Shown here: in pieces, positions 1 through 10,091 of the stretch | How positions within the stretch are numbered: position 1 is the first letter of the stretch | How the letters are laid out: each line of letters starts with the position of its first letter | NCBI RefSeq assembly: GCF_000332515.2 | Contig: NZ_AOGZ02000014.1 | Coordinates: 62,001-126,000 of the forward strand | Direction of reading: 5' to 3' | DNA length: 64,000 nt | From: Leptospira wolbachii serovar Codice str. CDC | GTDB lineage: Bacteria > Spirochaetota > Leptospiria > Leptospirales > Leptospiraceae | Notes under the pieces: generated by a model | Database searches by the model: none | What the model was told of the DNA's origin: nothing | The model's input: the letters and a program-made list of their open reading frames with translations, nothing else | Program-made: the position numbers and the translations under genes

Positions 1-918
1 CCTATGGTATTTGCTGGTCTTTTTCCCATTAACGGGGAAGATTTTGATGCCCTCGTTGATGCCATCGAAAAACTAAAGTTAAACGATTCTGCTTTAACTT
101 TTGAAAGAGAAAACTCGGCAGCCCTTGGTTTTGGTTTCCGTGTGGGTTATTTAGGCCTCTTACATATGGAAATTGTACAGGAAAGACTAGAGAGAGAATT
201 CAATTTAGCTCTCATTACCACAGCCCCATCGGTTAAATTTCGAATCACAACAACAAAAGACGAAGTCATTGAAGTGGATAACCCAAGTAAATGGCCTGAT
301 CCCATTCTCATTGGAAAGTCAGAAGAACCTTTTGTAAAAGCAACCATCATTGCACCAGAATCCTATGTGGGAAACATCATGTCTCTTGTGATCGACAAAC
401 GAGGAATCCATCTAGATACCGTTTATCTTTCGAAAGACAAACTGCAACTCACCTACGAACTTCCTCTTGCGGAACTAATTTTCGAATTCTATGACAAACT
501 CAAATCCTATACCAAAGGGTATGCTTCCTTAGATTATGAAGAAGTAGGATACCGGGATTCTAAACTCGTTCGCATGGATATCCTTGTAAATGGGGAGCCT
601 GTGGATGCCCTTTCCTCGATCGTCCACAAATCCAAAGCGGAAGACCGCGGACGCGTGATCATTGAAAAATTAAAAGACCTCATCCCTCGTCACCAATTTA
701 TGATCCCTTTGCAAGCTGCGATTGGTGCCAAAGTGGTGGCTCGGGAAAGTATTTCTGCCCTTCGTAAAAACGTAACGGCTAAGTGTTATGGTGGGGACAT
801 TTCTCGTAAGAAGAAACTTCTCGAGAAACAGAAAGAGGGAAAAAAACGGATGAAACAAATTGGAAATGTGGAGATTCCGCAGGAAGCCTTCCTATCCATT
901 CTCAAAACCGGAGACTAA
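1..918 (+). CDS. lepA: Elongation factor 4 (LepA), C-terminal half, cut by window edge
   Basis: The reading frame is open from base 1 and ends at a TAA, giving about the last 305 residues of a protein of roughly 600; the GTPase domain lies outside the window. The visible part carries the LepA-specific end: a [13 protein letters not shown] stretch followed by a lysine-rich helix and a terminal [13 protein letters not shown] motif. LepA is a ribosome-bound translational GTPase that acts on stalled or misassembled ribosomes. The ATG at base 4 is an internal methionine, not the start. A 10-bp hairpin follows the stop codon at about 10 bases. Confidence 0.97.
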   Translation, partial: PMVFAGLFPINGEDFDALVDAIEKLKLNDSALTFERENSAALGFGFRVGYLGLLHMEIVQERLEREFNLALITTAPSVKFRITTTKDEVIEVDNPSKWPDPILIGKSEEPFVKATIIAPESYVGNIMSLVIDKRGIHLDTVYLSKDKLQLTYELPLAELIFEFYDKLKSYTKGYASLDYEEVGYRDSKLVRMDILVNGEPVDALSSIVHKSKAEDRGRVIIEKLKDLIPRHQFMIPLQAAIGAKVVARESISALRKNVTAKCYGGDISRKKKLLEKQKEGKKRMKQIGNVEIPQEAFLSILKTGD

Positions 919-927
919 AGTCATTGG

Positions 928-960
928 TCCATTCTGCCAGGAATTTCTGAGCAGAATGGA
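928..960 (+). terminator. Hairpin after lepA, possible terminator
   Basis: TCCATTCTGC (928-937) and GCAGAATGGA (951-960) are perfect 10-bp inverted arms around a 13-base loop. It lies 10 bases after the lepA stop. The following bases are only mildly T-rich, so termination is not certain. Confidence 0.5.
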
Positions 961-1043
961 ATACCTCTTTCATTGGATAACCTTCGATTCTCTTGGTTTT
1001 CTGTTTCCCCTGAAAGGACTTCATTCGGATGATTTAGTTTTGA

Positions 1044-2423
1044 ATGAGAATCTCGATGGATGATACAACCCAAAAGAACCACCAAGATAAAATTTCTCTC
1101 ACAAACCCTTTGGAAAACTGGAATAAAACGGGATTTCCCAAGGATTTTCCCATCCAGATAACGGATCTGCCCTGGCAAGCGTTGGAATCCTTTCCAACCG
1201 AACTCCCAGACAACAACGATTTAGAAACAGAGGTAGCTCCTACCGACCAAACAAACAACCCTTCCATTCCATACCTTTATTTTCTTCGGGATGACTTACT
1301 TCCTTTGGGACTGGGAACCAAATGGAGAAAGGTCCAAGGCATTCTTGTTTTTCTGAACGAAAACCAAATCAGAAAGGTTCTTCTTTGGGGTTCAATTCAT
1401 GGAAATTATCTAGCCAGTTTTGCTTACATCCTTCGCCAGTATGGATTGGAAATCGAATGTATCGCGTATTCGAGAGATCCCCAATTAAAAACTTATAATG
1501 AACAAATGGTTCGAGGGCATTCACATTCTATTGAATGTTATGCGAATCGAAGAGAAGCTTATGCGGCTTGGTTGGAAAAACAGAATGGATATCCGGGTCT
1601 TACACTTCCGGAATTTGGCATCCATCCAAGCCAGATCCTCGGACTCAAATCCTTTTGGGAGAAATTGAAACTTGAGATGGAAAAACTCTCTGGTTCACTT
1701 CCTTCTCACGAGCCTAGAAATAACGATCGAAAGCGGCGTCCGTTGGAAGACCAAATCAATCCGAGTCAAACCAAACAAGAAACGAGTAAATTCACTGCCA
1801 TACTCGTCCTCGAGATTGGATCGGGGGCAACCTTCTTATCAGCCATGGATGCCTATTGGGGAAGCTCCATTTTGGTTCTGGGAGTGATGGTGGGAGAACC
1901 GAAAGCGAAGTGGACTCTGAAAGTGAAAGATTTACAAACAGAATTGGGGCTAAGAACCATTCCCATTCCTCTAGAGCAAATCTTGGAACTTCCAACCCTT
2001 GATGGAAGACCGATACCTAGAACCCCTAATCAGGTTATGGATTCGATTCCAGTAGATCATTCTGATGGTGATTCCAGTCCCGATCCGAAGGTCTTACCAA
2101 AAACAAATCAAAAATCTGCTTCTTTTGCAAAGAAAAACCAGGCTCTCAACAACTGGATAGCCAGCTTTTATCGCAATACAAGGATCCTTCTGGAACCTGT
2201 GTATAGTGGTAATACGGTTTATTCCTTACTGCGGGAGATACACGAAATGCGATTATCATTCCAAGTCCGAGGCGAACAAAGTAGAACAGAAACAAATATC
2301 GAGTCGGAATTTTTTCCAAACAAATTCCTGAAACGATCTCCCTCGGGTGAAATGATTCCCATCTTTTATCTGCACCAAGGTGGTCAGATCCAACACTTAC
2401 ATCTAGTTTTTGATAGAAATTGA
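1044..2423 (+). CDS. Divergent PLP-dependent protein, ACC deaminase/D-cysteine desulfhydrase-like
   Basis: About 459 residues. Three landmarks of the fold-type II family are visible in order: GTKWRK near residues 91-96, which aligns with the motif holding the PLP lysine (K93); a WGSIHGN stretch near 115-121 in place of the usual GGIQSNH; and a C-terminal LLEPVYSGN that matches the family's LDPVYTGK block. A glycine-rich EIGSGATF segment resembles the phosphate-binding loop. Two hydrophilic insertions make it longer than the usual 320-340 residues. The substrate cannot be predicted. An ATG at 1056 is an alternative start. It slightly overlaps the next gene's TTG start option. Confidence 0.6.
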   Translation: MRISMDDTTQKNHQDKISLTNPLENWNKTGFPKDFPIQITDLPWQALESFPTELPDNNDLETEVAPTDQTNNPSIPYLYFLRDDLLPLGLGTKWRKVQGILVFLNENQIRKVLLWGSIHGNYLASFAYILRQYGLEIECIAYSRDPQLKTYNEQMVRGHSHSIECYANRREAYAAWLEKQNGYPGLTLPEFGIHPSQILGLKSFWEKLKLEMEKLSGSLPSHEPRNNDRKRRPLEDQINPSQTKQETSKFTAILVLEIGSGATFLSAMDAYWGSSILVLGVMVGEPKAKWTLKVKDLQTELGLRTIPIPLEQILELPTLDGRPIPRTPNQVMDSIPVDHSDGDSSPDPKVLPKTNQKSASFAKKNQALNNWIASFYRNTRILLEPVYSGNTVYSLLREIHEMRLSFQVRGEQSRTETNIESEFFPNKFLKRSPSGEMIPIFYLHQGGQIQHLHLVFDRN

Positions 2424-2425
2424 GA

Positions 2426-3376
2426 ATGGAACAAAGATTAGTTTCTATCATCATTCCCACATTCAATCGTCGCTTGGTCGTAGAACGTGCGATCCAATCA
2501 GTCCTAGGACAAACTTATCCGCACTGGGAACTTCATATCATTGATGATGGATCCACAGATGGGACCTGGACTAACTTACTCTCGAAATTGCCTGGTTGGA
2601 AAGGGAAACTCACTTCCTTCGGTAGAAACCAAAAGACCATCCAAGTCCACCAAACAGAACATAGGGGAGTGAGTGGGGCAAGAAACTTTGGAATCTCTAA
2701 AGCAGAGGGGGAATGGATTGCATTTTTAGATTCCGATGACGAGTGGTATCCAAATAAACTAAACAAACAAATCGAATTTCATAAGAATCATCCAGAGTAT
2801 TTATTCTCCCAAACCAAAGAAATTTGGAATAAAAAAGGAAATCTTTTAGAACCCAAAGGAAAATACCAAAAAATCTCTGGAGATTTTTTAAAGGAATCCT
2901 TGGATATTTGTATGGTGACCTGTTCTAGTTTTTTGGCTCATAAAGAAACTTTAAAATCCATTGGACTCTTTCGCACCGAACTTCGTATATGCGAAGATTA
3001 TGATTTATGGAATCGAATTTTACTAAAAGGACATTCCATCGGCTTATTGGAGGAAAATTTGATGGTGCGTTACGGTGGGCACGATGACCAACTATCTAGT
3101 CAGTACCAAGCACAGGAAAGATTTCGTTTGTATTCGCTTTTACTCACGAAAGAAGAATTTCAGGAGAATGGAAATTGGAACGGGTTGCCCGAAGAATCCA
3201 AAACTCTTGTCGAGAAAGCCATCCAATCTCGATGGGAAATCATCCTTCAAGGAAGGATCAAAAGAAGAAAGGATACGGACTGGCTTTCGAAATTAAGGGA
3301 AAATTTTCAATCGGAGGGGCCTGGGCCTCAGTCAAAAAAGGAATTGTTTGTTTTGTTAGATGACTCTCTATTTTAA
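2426..3376 (+). CDS. Family 2 glycosyltransferase
   Basis: A GT-A type transferase of about 316 residues. It opens with SIIIPTFNR, followed by the nucleotide-binding DDGSTDGT, the metal-binding DSDDEW and, further on, the acceptor-side CEDYDLWNR motif. These mark an inverting family 2 enzyme that uses a nucleotide sugar, probably for surface polysaccharide or protein glycosylation; the acceptor is unknown. No membrane segment is evident. The ATG at 2426 follows a GAGA sequence; a TTG at 2420, overlapping the upstream stop, is also possible. It directly follows the PLP-fold gene, so the two are probably cotranscribed. Confidence 0.85.
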   Translation: MEQRLVSIIIPTFNRRLVVERAIQSVLGQTYPHWELHIIDDGSTDGTWTNLLSKLPGWKGKLTSFGRNQKTIQVHQTEHRGVSGARNFGISKAEGEWIAFLDSDDEWYPNKLNKQIEFHKNHPEYLFSQTKEIWNKKGNLLEPKGKYQKISGDFLKESLDICMVTCSSFLAHKETLKSIGLFRTELRICEDYDLWNRILLKGHSIGLLEENLMVRYGGHDDQLSSQYQAQERFRLYSLLLTKEEFQENGNWNGLPEESKTLVEKAIQSRWEIILQGRIKRRKDTDWLSKLRENFQSEGPGPQSKKELFVLLDDSLF

Positions 3377-3523
3377 TTGAAAAAAAGTAGGGTTCTATTT
3401 TCAAACTTCATTCTTGGAACGTTTTCCTCATTGCCATTTTTAGTTGATCCAACCTCCTTGGAGAACCCAAACTTACCATTAGAGATTCCATTTCTAACCG
3501 CTAAAAACAATGCCCATACAAAT

Positions 3524-3552
3524 AAAAAAACCCGGTCGTGTTAACCGGGTTT
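3524..3552 (-). terminator. Rho-independent terminator of the sdh operon
   Basis: Arms AAACCCGGT (3528-3536) and ACCGGGTTT (3544-3552) form a 9-bp stem with a 7-base loop. On the minus strand it is followed by a run of seven T, which fits termination downstream of sdhB. Confidence 0.85.
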
Positions 3553-3605
3553 CCAATTTTCGCCGCAAAACTGATATTTAGCGACATGATTTTAGCAAAT
3601 TCTAA

Positions 3606-4346
3606 TTAGCTAGAAATGTATTCTCTGTTCAAACGAGTGATGAAGTTTACCGAAATCTCTTTCGGACAAGCCGCTTCACATTCGTATTGGTTTGTACAAT
3701 TTCCAAATCCTTCTTTGTCCATAGCACTTACCATCTTACGAACCCGTTCTTTCTTCTCAACAACCCCTTGTGGAAGGAGTGCTAAATGAGAGACTTTCGC
3801 AGATACAAAGAGCATGGCAGAAGCATTTTTACATGCCGCCACACAAGCACCACATCCGATACAAGTAGCCGCGTCCATCGCAAGGTCAGCATCCACTTTT
3901 GGAATCGGTAAAGCGTTTCCATCCGGTGCCCCACCAGTATTGATGGATACGTATCCACCTGCTTGTATGATACGATCAAACGCAGAACGATCTACGATCA
4001 AATCCTTTGCCACAGGAAATGCTTTGGCTCTCCAAGGTTCAATGTATACCGTATCACCATCTTTGAACTTACGCATATGCAATTGGCAAGTAGTAGTTCC
4101 TTTTTCGGGACCATGCGGAACACCGTTGATCACCATAGAACAAGCCCCGCAAATCCCTTCGCGACAGTCATGGTCAAAAGCGATAGGATCATCGCCTTTT
4201 TTGATTAGGTCATCGTTTACAACATCCAACATCTCAAGGAAAGACATGTGTTCGCTGATGTTGTTTGCTTCATAACTGACCATACGACCTTTATCGTTTT
4301 TGTCTTTTTGTCGCCAAACTTTAAGGTGTAACTTCATATTATCCAT
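3606..4346 (-). CDS. sdhB: Succinate dehydrogenase/fumarate reductase iron-sulfur subunit
   Basis: A 246-residue protein carrying the electron chain between the flavin subunit and the quinone site. The N-terminal ferredoxin domain has the [2Fe-2S] cysteines in [12 protein letters not shown] and the later TTTCQLH. The C-terminal domain has [13 protein letters not shown] for [4Fe-4S], and a [12 protein letters not shown] segment for the [3Fe-4S] cluster with a shared ligand. The start codon overlaps the sdhA stop by one base (TAATG), with AGGAG about 10 bases upstream. Third gene of sdhC-sdhA-sdhB. Whether the complex mainly oxidises succinate or reduces fumarate cannot be read from sequence, but an aerobic TCA role is expected in Leptospira. 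Confidence 0.95.
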   Translation of the reverse strand: MDNMKLHLKVWRQKDKNDKGRMVSYEANNISEHMSFLEMLDVVNDDLIKKGDDPIAFDHDCREGICGACSMVINGVPHGPEKGTTTCQLHMRKFKDGDTVYIEPWRAKAFPVAKDLIVDRSAFDRIIQAGGYVSINTGGAPDGNALPIPKVDADLAMDAATCIGCGACVAACKNASAMLFVSAKVSHLALLPQGVVEKKERVRKMVSAMDKEGFGNCTNQYECEAACPKEISVNFITRLNREYISS

Positions 4347-6271
4347 TATTTGTAGCTCCTTACGGCTAGGTGGATGTTTTCATACTCGAGTTTTTCGCGG
4401 TGTTCTTCAGGAGCTTTTCCCTCTCCCTTATATTCCCAAGCAGTTACATGGCAGAATTTTTCGTCGTTACGTTTAGCTTCGCCATCTTCTGTTTGGTGTT
4501 CCTCACGGAAGTGACCTCCACAAGATTCTTCTCGTTTGAGTGCATCTAAACAAAGTAGTTCACCAAACTCTAAGTAATCGGCAACACGTCCGGCTTTTTC
4601 TAACTCTTGATTGAGTTCCAAACCAGATCCGGCAACTTTTACATTCTTCCAGAATTCTTCCCGAAGTTCAGGGATTCTTTGCAGAGCGTCTTTCAAACCT
4701 TTTTCATTACGTGCCATACCGCACTGGTCCCACATGATTTTACCTAGGGCTCTATGGAAATCATCTGGAGTTTTTTTACCATTGATCGTGAGGAGTTTGT
4801 TTGTCATTTCACGAACGCGGGCTTCCGCTTCTTTGAATTCTGGTCTATCTGTGGAGATATTTTTATGACCTTCTTTGGCAAAGTAATCACCAATAGTATA
4901 AGGAATCACAAAGTATCCGTCTGCAAGTCCTTGCATGAGAGCCGAAGCACCCAATCGGTTGGCACCATGGTCAGAGAAGTTGGCTTCCCCGAGAACGTGA
5001 AGGCCTGGAATATTTGACATTAGGTTGTAATCCACCCAAAGTCCACCCATTGTATAATGAACCGCAGGGTAGATACGCATAGGAACTTTGTATGGGTTTT
5101 CGCCAGTAATCCGTTCATACATTTGGAAGAGGTTGTCGTAGCGGTCAGCAACCACAGGTTCCCCTAAACGTTTGATGGAATCAGAAAAATCCAAATACAC
5201 ACCAAGACGTTTGTCCCCAACTTTGGGACCGACACCAAGACCGTTATCACAAGCTTCCTTTGCTGAACGAGAAGAGATGTCCCTAGGTGCTAAGTTACCG
5301 TAAGAAGGGTATTTTCTTTCGAGGTAGTAGTCTCTTTCGTCTTCAGGAATTTCGTGTGGAGCACGAAGATCATCCTTTTTCTTTGGAACCCAAACCCTTC
5401 CATCGTTACGAAGAGATTCAGACATAAGAGTCAATTTAGATTGGTAATCTCCGGCTTGTGGAATACAAGTCGGGTGAATTTGCGTATAACAAGGATTTGC
5501 AAATCCAGCACCTTTTTTGTAAGCTCGGTAAGTGGCGGTGACGTTCGATCCTTTTGCGTTCGTGGAAAGATAAAATACGTTTCCGTATCCACCAGAAGCT
5601 AAGATCACTGCATCCCCTGCATGAGAAGAAATTTCACCGGTTACGAGGTCGCGAACTACGATTCCTTTAGCATGACCATCGATAAGAACTAGTTCTAACA
5701 TCTCTGTTCTTGGGTACATTTTTACAGCACCACGAGAGATTTGTTTCTCTAATGCTGAATATGCACCGAGTAATAACTGTTGGCCTGTTTGTCCTTTTGC
5801 GTAAAAAGTACGAGAAACTTGCGCTCCACCAAAAGACCTGTTAGAAAGGGTTCCACCATACTCGCGAGCAAAAGGAACTCCTTGTGCTACACACTGGTCA
5901 ATGATGTTCGTAGACTCATGAGCCAAACGGTAAACGTTTGCTTCTCTTGCACGGAAATCACCACCTTTTACAGTGTCGTAAAACAATCTGTAAACGGAGT
6001 CACCATCGTTTTGATAGTTCTTTGCCGCATTGATACCACCTTGGGCAGCAATGGAGTGTGCACGTCTTGGACTGTCTTGGAAGCAGAATACAGAAACTTG
6101 GTATCCAAGTTCTGATAGTGTTGCAGCAGCAGAAGCTCCGGCAAGTCCTGTTCCTACTATGATGACTTTATACTTACGTTTGTTTGCCGGGTTTACAAGT
6201 TTGATGTCTTGTTTGTGTTTGTCCCATTTTTGTTCTAAGGGACCCGACGGAATTTTTGCATCTAATTTCAT
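4346..6271 (-). CDS. sdhA: Succinate dehydrogenase/fumarate reductase flavoprotein subunit
   Basis: A 641-residue FAD subunit that oxidises succinate to fumarate. A Rossmann FAD-binding motif ([17 protein letters not shown]) lies near residues 39-55, and [14 protein letters not shown] holds the histidine that covalently carries FAD. The later HPTCIP and the [12 protein letters not shown] region are typical of the catalytic core. Its length and close fit to SdhC suggest the single-membrane-subunit class found in Bacteroidetes, Wolinella and spirochaetes. A clean AGGAG ribosome site precedes the ATG. Spacing to sdhC is 18 bases, and it overlaps sdhB by one base. Confidence 0.96.
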   Translation of the reverse strand: MKLDAKIPSGPLEQKWDKHKQDIKLVNPANKRKYKVIIVGTGLAGASAAATLSELGYQVSVFCFQDSPRRAHSIAAQGGINAAKNYQNDGDSVYRLFYDTVKGGDFRAREANVYRLAHESTNIIDQCVAQGVPFAREYGGTLSNRSFGGAQVSRTFYAKGQTGQQLLLGAYSALEKQISRGAVKMYPRTEMLELVLIDGHAKGIVVRDLVTGEISSHAGDAVILASGGYGNVFYLSTNAKGSNVTATYRAYKKGAGFANPCYTQIHPTCIPQAGDYQSKLTLMSESLRNDGRVWVPKKKDDLRAPHEIPEDERDYYLERKYPSYGNLAPRDISSRSAKEACDNGLGVGPKVGDKRLGVYLDFSDSIKRLGEPVVADRYDNLFQMYERITGENPYKVPMRIYPAVHYTMGGLWVDYNLMSNIPGLHVLGEANFSDHGANRLGASALMQGLADGYFVIPYTIGDYFAKEGHKNISTDRPEFKEAEARVREMTNKLLTINGKKTPDDFHRALGKIMWDQCGMARNEKGLKDALQRIPELREEFWKNVKVAGSGLELNQELEKAGRVADYLEFGELLCLDALKREESCGGHFREEHQTEDGEAKRNDEKFCHVTAWEYKGEGKAPEEHREKLEYENIHLAVRSYK

Positions 6272-6289
6272 AACTTCTCCTAAAAACCC

Positions 6290-6979
6290 TTAACGGATAT
6301 ACCCGAGTAAAATCGAGATCGGCATGGAACTATTTCCCAGGAAAATGATAAGCCCAAGTCCTGTGGAAAGTTTCTGGATGGTGGGGTTGTGTTTTGGTGC
6401 AAGGATTCCCAAAGTCTGAAACATTGATCCCAAAGCATGAGAAAAATGAAGAGCAAGGAAGACCATAAAAACGATGTAGGTACCAGCGATGATTGGATTT
6501 TGAAATCCAAGGATCACCATCGCATACACATCATGAACTACATCACCGTTTTTAAGTATGTATTCGTGAGTGTAATGATCTGGGTTAGTGAATCCTAAAG
6601 TAAAATGTGCGAGGTGGTACACAAGAAACGTAAGAAGAAGGAGTCCACTATAAGCCATGGTGCGAGAAGCAACCGAAGCTTGGATGGTAGATCCTTTTGC
6701 ATAGGAGACAGGTCTTGCAGTCGTATTCTCAATTTTTAGTTGGATGGCTGTGAATACATGACCAAAGAAGGCCACAATCAATCCAATCCTTGCCACCCAT
6801 AGTAGGGGACCTAAATCTTTAAGAAACTTTGCGTAGGTGTTTAATTTTTCTGGTCCTTGGAAAACTTGTAAGTTTCCGACCATGTGAACGATCACGAATC
6901 CAAACCAGATAAATCCAGTAATGGCCATTATGATCTTCTTTCCAATTGAGGACCGAAAGAAGTCTAGACTCAACGTCAT
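6290..6979 (-). CDS. sdhC: Succinate dehydrogenase cytochrome b subunit (b558 type)
   Basis: A 229-residue membrane anchor with about five hydrophobic segments, starting at FIWFGFVIVHMVGN. Several histidines sit inside or at the edges of helices, as expected for two haem b ligations. It is the only membrane subunit in the operon, so the complex is of the one-anchor, two-haem kind. A strong AGGAG lies 8 bases before the ATG, making this the first gene of the operon. Confidence 0.92.
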   Translation of the reverse strand: MTLSLDFFRSSIGKKIIMAITGFIWFGFVIVHMVGNLQVFQGPEKLNTYAKFLKDLGPLLWVARIGLIVAFFGHVFTAIQLKIENTTARPVSYAKGSTIQASVASRTMAYSGLLLLTFLVYHLAHFTLGFTNPDHYTHEYILKNGDVVHDVYAMVILGFQNPIIAGTYIVFMVFLALHFSHALGSMFQTLGILAPKHNPTIQKLSTGLGLIIFLGNSSMPISILLGYIR

Positions 6980-7118
6980 TGAAGAGCTCCTGTAGAGTAT
7001 AGGTGTAAATTTTTTCTCTTACGTCCAGCTTTGGACAGATTCCACTTTCCGTAAATTCATAAATCTGATCGATAAGAAACTTACGTATTTGAGTCTGTTT
7101 CTCAATAGATTCATGAGA

Positions 7119-7155
7119 GGACTGACCCTTGGAAAAGGGGTTGAGTCCGGGTCAG
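7119..7155. other. Hairpin-rich segment upstream of the sdh operon
   Basis: Two overlapping inverted repeats compete here: GGACT (7119-7123) with AGTCC (7144-7148), and CTGACCC (7122-7128) with GGGTCAG (7149-7155). The segment lies between the divergent sdhC start and the lipoprotein gene at 7179. It might be an operator or leader structure; no family is recognised. Confidence 0.3.
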
Positions 7156-7178
7156 AAGCTAGCCATTGTTGCTAAATC

Positions 7179-7685
7179 TTGCTAAGAAAACGAAAATTGA
7201 ATGGTCGGGGACTAGTTGGGTGGAGTAGGGTTTCGGTTTTGGTTCTTTTTTGGTTTCCTTTCCTCCTTTGTTCCAAACCAAATGAAAATTTTCCTGAAAG
7301 TCGCAAGACATACTTAAAGGAAGTGGGTTTGCCCATCCTTGTTACAATTCGTCCCAGACATAAAATCAATACAAAAGAATTACAACTGTTTATCAAAACA
7401 GAAAACCTAACAAATATTAGTATTTCAAAATTTCAGATTTTATTTTTTGCCATAGACCAACAGAAACAAATTCTGATTCCGGAAGATAGAAAGACACCGG
7501 AACTCATTTGTTCGATCGAAAAAAAAATCCAACCGAATGTCATCATCAAATGTCACGTTGGTCCTTTCACATATACGAATCTTTGGTCCTCTATACAAAT
7601 CCAATCTATTTCCTTCACTACGGAAGACCAGATACGCCACGTGATCAGTGAAGCTGACCTAGATGACGTGACTGTTTGGTTATGA
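7179..7685 (+). CDS. Putative lipoprotein of unknown function
   Basis: About 168 residues from a TTG start; another TTG at 7197 is possible. A short basic N-terminus is followed by a hydrophobic stretch and the lipobox-like FPFLLC, with Ser after the cysteine, consistent with spirochaetal lipoprotein processing. The mature part is polar with alternating hydrophobic residues, suggesting a beta-rich domain of the kind found in protein-protein interaction lipoproteins. It sits alone between the divergent sdh operon and the SulP fusion gene. I do not recognise a family. Confidence 0.6.
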   Translation: MLRKRKLNGRGLVGWSRVSVLVLFWFPFLLCSKPNENFPESRKTYLKEVGLPILVTIRPRHKINTKELQLFIKTENLTNISISKFQILFFAIDQQKQILIPEDRKTPELICSIEKKIQPNVIIKCHVGPFTYTNLWSSIQIQSISFTTEDQIRHVISEADLDDVTVWL

Positions 7686-7800
7686 ATTTAGTTATTTTTT
7701 TTTGAAATTTTTTTTCATGAATCAATCATTCAAAACAACTTAGAACTATTCCATTCGGGTTGACATCAGATGCTTAAGATTTTAAGATTTCCAAACATTT

Positions 7801-9969
7801 ATGTTTTCTAAATTAAAACAAGATATTCCTTCAGGCCTCGTTGTATTTTTAGTTGCTCTTCCCCTTTGTTTGGGAGTGGCATTAGCTAGTGGTGCTCCTT
7901 TATTATCTGGTGTGATCTCGGGGGTAATTGGAGGAATCGTTGTCGGTATCCTTAGTCATTCCAACACAAGTGTGAGTGGACCCGCAGCAGGCCTTGTCAC
8001 TTTGGTGTTAGCTGCTATTGCAGGTCTTGGTGAATATCGTACCTTTCTTCTTGCAGTTTTTTTAGCAGGGTTTATACAAATTATTATTGGATTTTTACGC
8101 GGGGGATTTATTGCCAACTACATACCGTCTAACGTAATCCAAGGATTACTTGCTTCCATTGGGATCATTTTGATCCTAAAACAAATTCCCCATGCTGTAG
8201 GATTTGATGTGGACCCAGAAGAGGACTTTATCTTCTTCCAAAAAGACGGGGAAAATACATTTTCAGAACTATTTAATATAATAAAATACTTTTCCTGGGG
8301 GGCAGTCATTATTGCCATCTCTTCTTTGTCCTTAATCATTGGTTATGATAAGTCAAAATGGAAACTTCTGAAATTTTTACCGTCTCCAGTCCTTGTCATT
8401 CTCCTTGGTATCCTATTAAACACTGTCTTTCAAAACTACATTCCACAGTGGTATCTTTCCCAAAAACATCTGGTATCCATTCCGAGTATCAAAAATTGGG
8501 AATCAGTATTTTTCTTTCCCAATTTTTCGGCAATTTTGAATACTAAGGTCTGGTATTTTGCCATCACGATTGCTGCCTTTGCCACCCTGGAAACACTACT
8601 CAATTTGGATGCCGTCGAAAGAATTGATCCGCACAAACGACTTGCTTCCCCTAACAGGGAGCTTGTGGCCCAAGGAATAGGGAACTCTCTTTCCGGTTTG
8701 ATAGGTGGCCTTCCTATTACTTCTGTGATTGTTCGAAGTTCAGTAAATATTTATGCGGGAGCTGAATCCAAATTTTCAACCATTTTTCATGGGATTTTGC
8801 TGTCTATTAGTGTTGTCTTTTTTGGATCTTTCTTAAACTTGATTCCCTTATCTTCTTTAGCCGTGATACTAATCGTTACTGGTTTCAAACTGACGAAACT
8901 GAACCTTTACCAATCTATATACAAAAAAGGAATTTATCAGTTCCTACCTTTCATTGCCACAATCATTGCGATCATCTTTACTGACCTTTTAACAGGGGTT
9001 CTTATCGGCCTTTCAATTAGTTTTATTTTTATCTTAAAAAATAATTATAAAAACCCATTCTCTGTAGAAACGGAAACTTTGAATATCGGAGAAACGGTTC
9101 GAATCGAATTACCAAACCAAGTTTCTTTTTTAAATAAAGCCTCCATTAAAGATACCCTTTGGGCAATCCCAGAAAATTCCAAACTGATCGTGGATGCCTC
9201 CAATTGTAATTTCATTGACCATGATATCTTGGAAGTCTTGGAAGAATTCAAAACTGTTGTTTCTATTGAGAAGAAAATACAACTAAATTTGATCGGATTA
9301 AAAGATTCATATGAACTCAGTGACCAAGTTCAGTTTGTAAATATTTTAGACAAGGAAGCCCAACAGAAGTTAACTCCCGATGAAATCTTAGATTTCTTAA
9401 AACGAGGAAATGAACGCTTTGTTAAAGGGAAATGGTCTGAAAAATATTTCAAACACCAAGTCAATGCAACAGCCTTTGGCCAAAATCCCATTGCTGTAGT
9501 ATTGTCTTGTATTGATTCGAGAACAAGTCCCGAAATTATTTTTGATGCTGGTCTTGGAGATATCATTTCGATACGCATCGCCGGAAATATTGTGAACGAG
9601 GAAATACTCGGAAGTTTGGAGTTGTCATGTGCAAAAATTGGGACGAAATTGATCGTTGTGTTGGGCCATTCGAATTGTGGGGCTGTTTCAAGTGCTCTTT
9701 ATGCACTTCGTGAGGGAAATATTGCCAGCATTACAAACAAAATCCAAAAAGCAATTGATGAATCAGAAAAGATTATCCATCCCATCCAAAAAGAAAATGA
9801 ACATATCTTCAATCATGTAGTGAAGGCAAATGTGAAAAATTCTATCCATGAGATTTTGTCTCATAGTTCCTTCCTTTCGGAAAAAGTGGAGTCCAAGGAA
9901 ATAAAAATTGTCTCTGGTTTTTATGATACCTCTTCGGGAGAGGTTCAATTTTTTGAAACTATTGAATAA
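7801..9969 (+). CDS. SulP anion transporter fused to STAS and beta-carbonic anhydrase domains
   Basis: A 722-residue fusion. Residues 1 to about 410 are a SulP-type transporter with 10 or more hydrophobic segments and a SVSGPAAGL motif near the start. Residues about 425-510 form a STAS domain (core KLIVDASNCNFIDHD). Residues about 525-722 are a beta-carbonic anhydrase with zinc ligands C570, H623 and C626 and the D572/R574 dyad (SCIDSRTSP and GHSNCGA). The family logic is coupled bicarbonate transport and CO2 hydration at the inner membrane; direction and ion are inferred. No good ribosome site is visible before the ATG. Confidence 0.9.
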   Translation: MFSKLKQDIPSGLVVFLVALPLCLGVALASGAPLLSGVISGVIGGIVVGILSHSNTSVSGPAAGLVTLVLAAIAGLGEYRTFLLAVFLAGFIQIIIGFLRGGFIANYIPSNVIQGLLASIGIILILKQIPHAVGFDVDPEEDFIFFQKDGENTFSELFNIIKYFSWGAVIIAISSLSLIIGYDKSKWKLLKFLPSPVLVILLGILLNTVFQNYIPQWYLSQKHLVSIPSIKNWESVFFFPNFSAILNTKVWYFAITIAAFATLETLLNLDAVERIDPHKRLASPNRELVAQGIGNSLSGLIGGLPITSVIVRSSVNIYAGAESKFSTIFHGILLSISVVFFGSFLNLIPLSSLAVILIVTGFKLTKLNLYQSIYKKGIYQFLPFIATIIAIIFTDLLTGVLIGLSISFIFILKNNYKNPFSVETETLNIGETVRIELPNQVSFLNKASIKDTLWAIPENSKLIVDASNCNFIDHDILEVLEEFKTVVSIEKKIQLNLIGLKDSYELSDQVQFVNILDKEAQQKLTPDEILDFLKRGNERFVKGKWSEKYFKHQVNATAFGQNPIAVVLSCIDSRTSPEIIFDAGLGDIISIRIAGNIVNEEILGSLELSCAKIGTKLIVVLGHSNCGAVSSALYALREGNIASITNKIQKAIDESEKIIHPIQKENEHIFNHVVKANVKNSIHEILSHSSFLSEKVESKEIKIVSGFYDTSSGEVQFFETIE

Positions 9970-9986
9970 AGATTAGACTAGTGTAA

Positions 9987-10018
9987 GTAGGGGAGTTAGG
10001 CGAATCAAACTCCCCTAC
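9987..10018. terminator. Strong hairpin between convergent genes
   Basis: GTAGGGGAGTT (9987-9997) and AACTCCCCTAC (10008-10018) form a perfect 11-bp stem with a 10-base loop, 18 bases after the SulP-fusion stop. There is no T tract on either side, so it is a transcript-end structure rather than a textbook intrinsic terminator. Confidence 0.5.
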
Positions 10019-10091
10019 CAATCAATATCCAGACAACTTACATTCATTCTCTAACAGATGACCATTGCCTTGAATCAATTAACGGACCATA

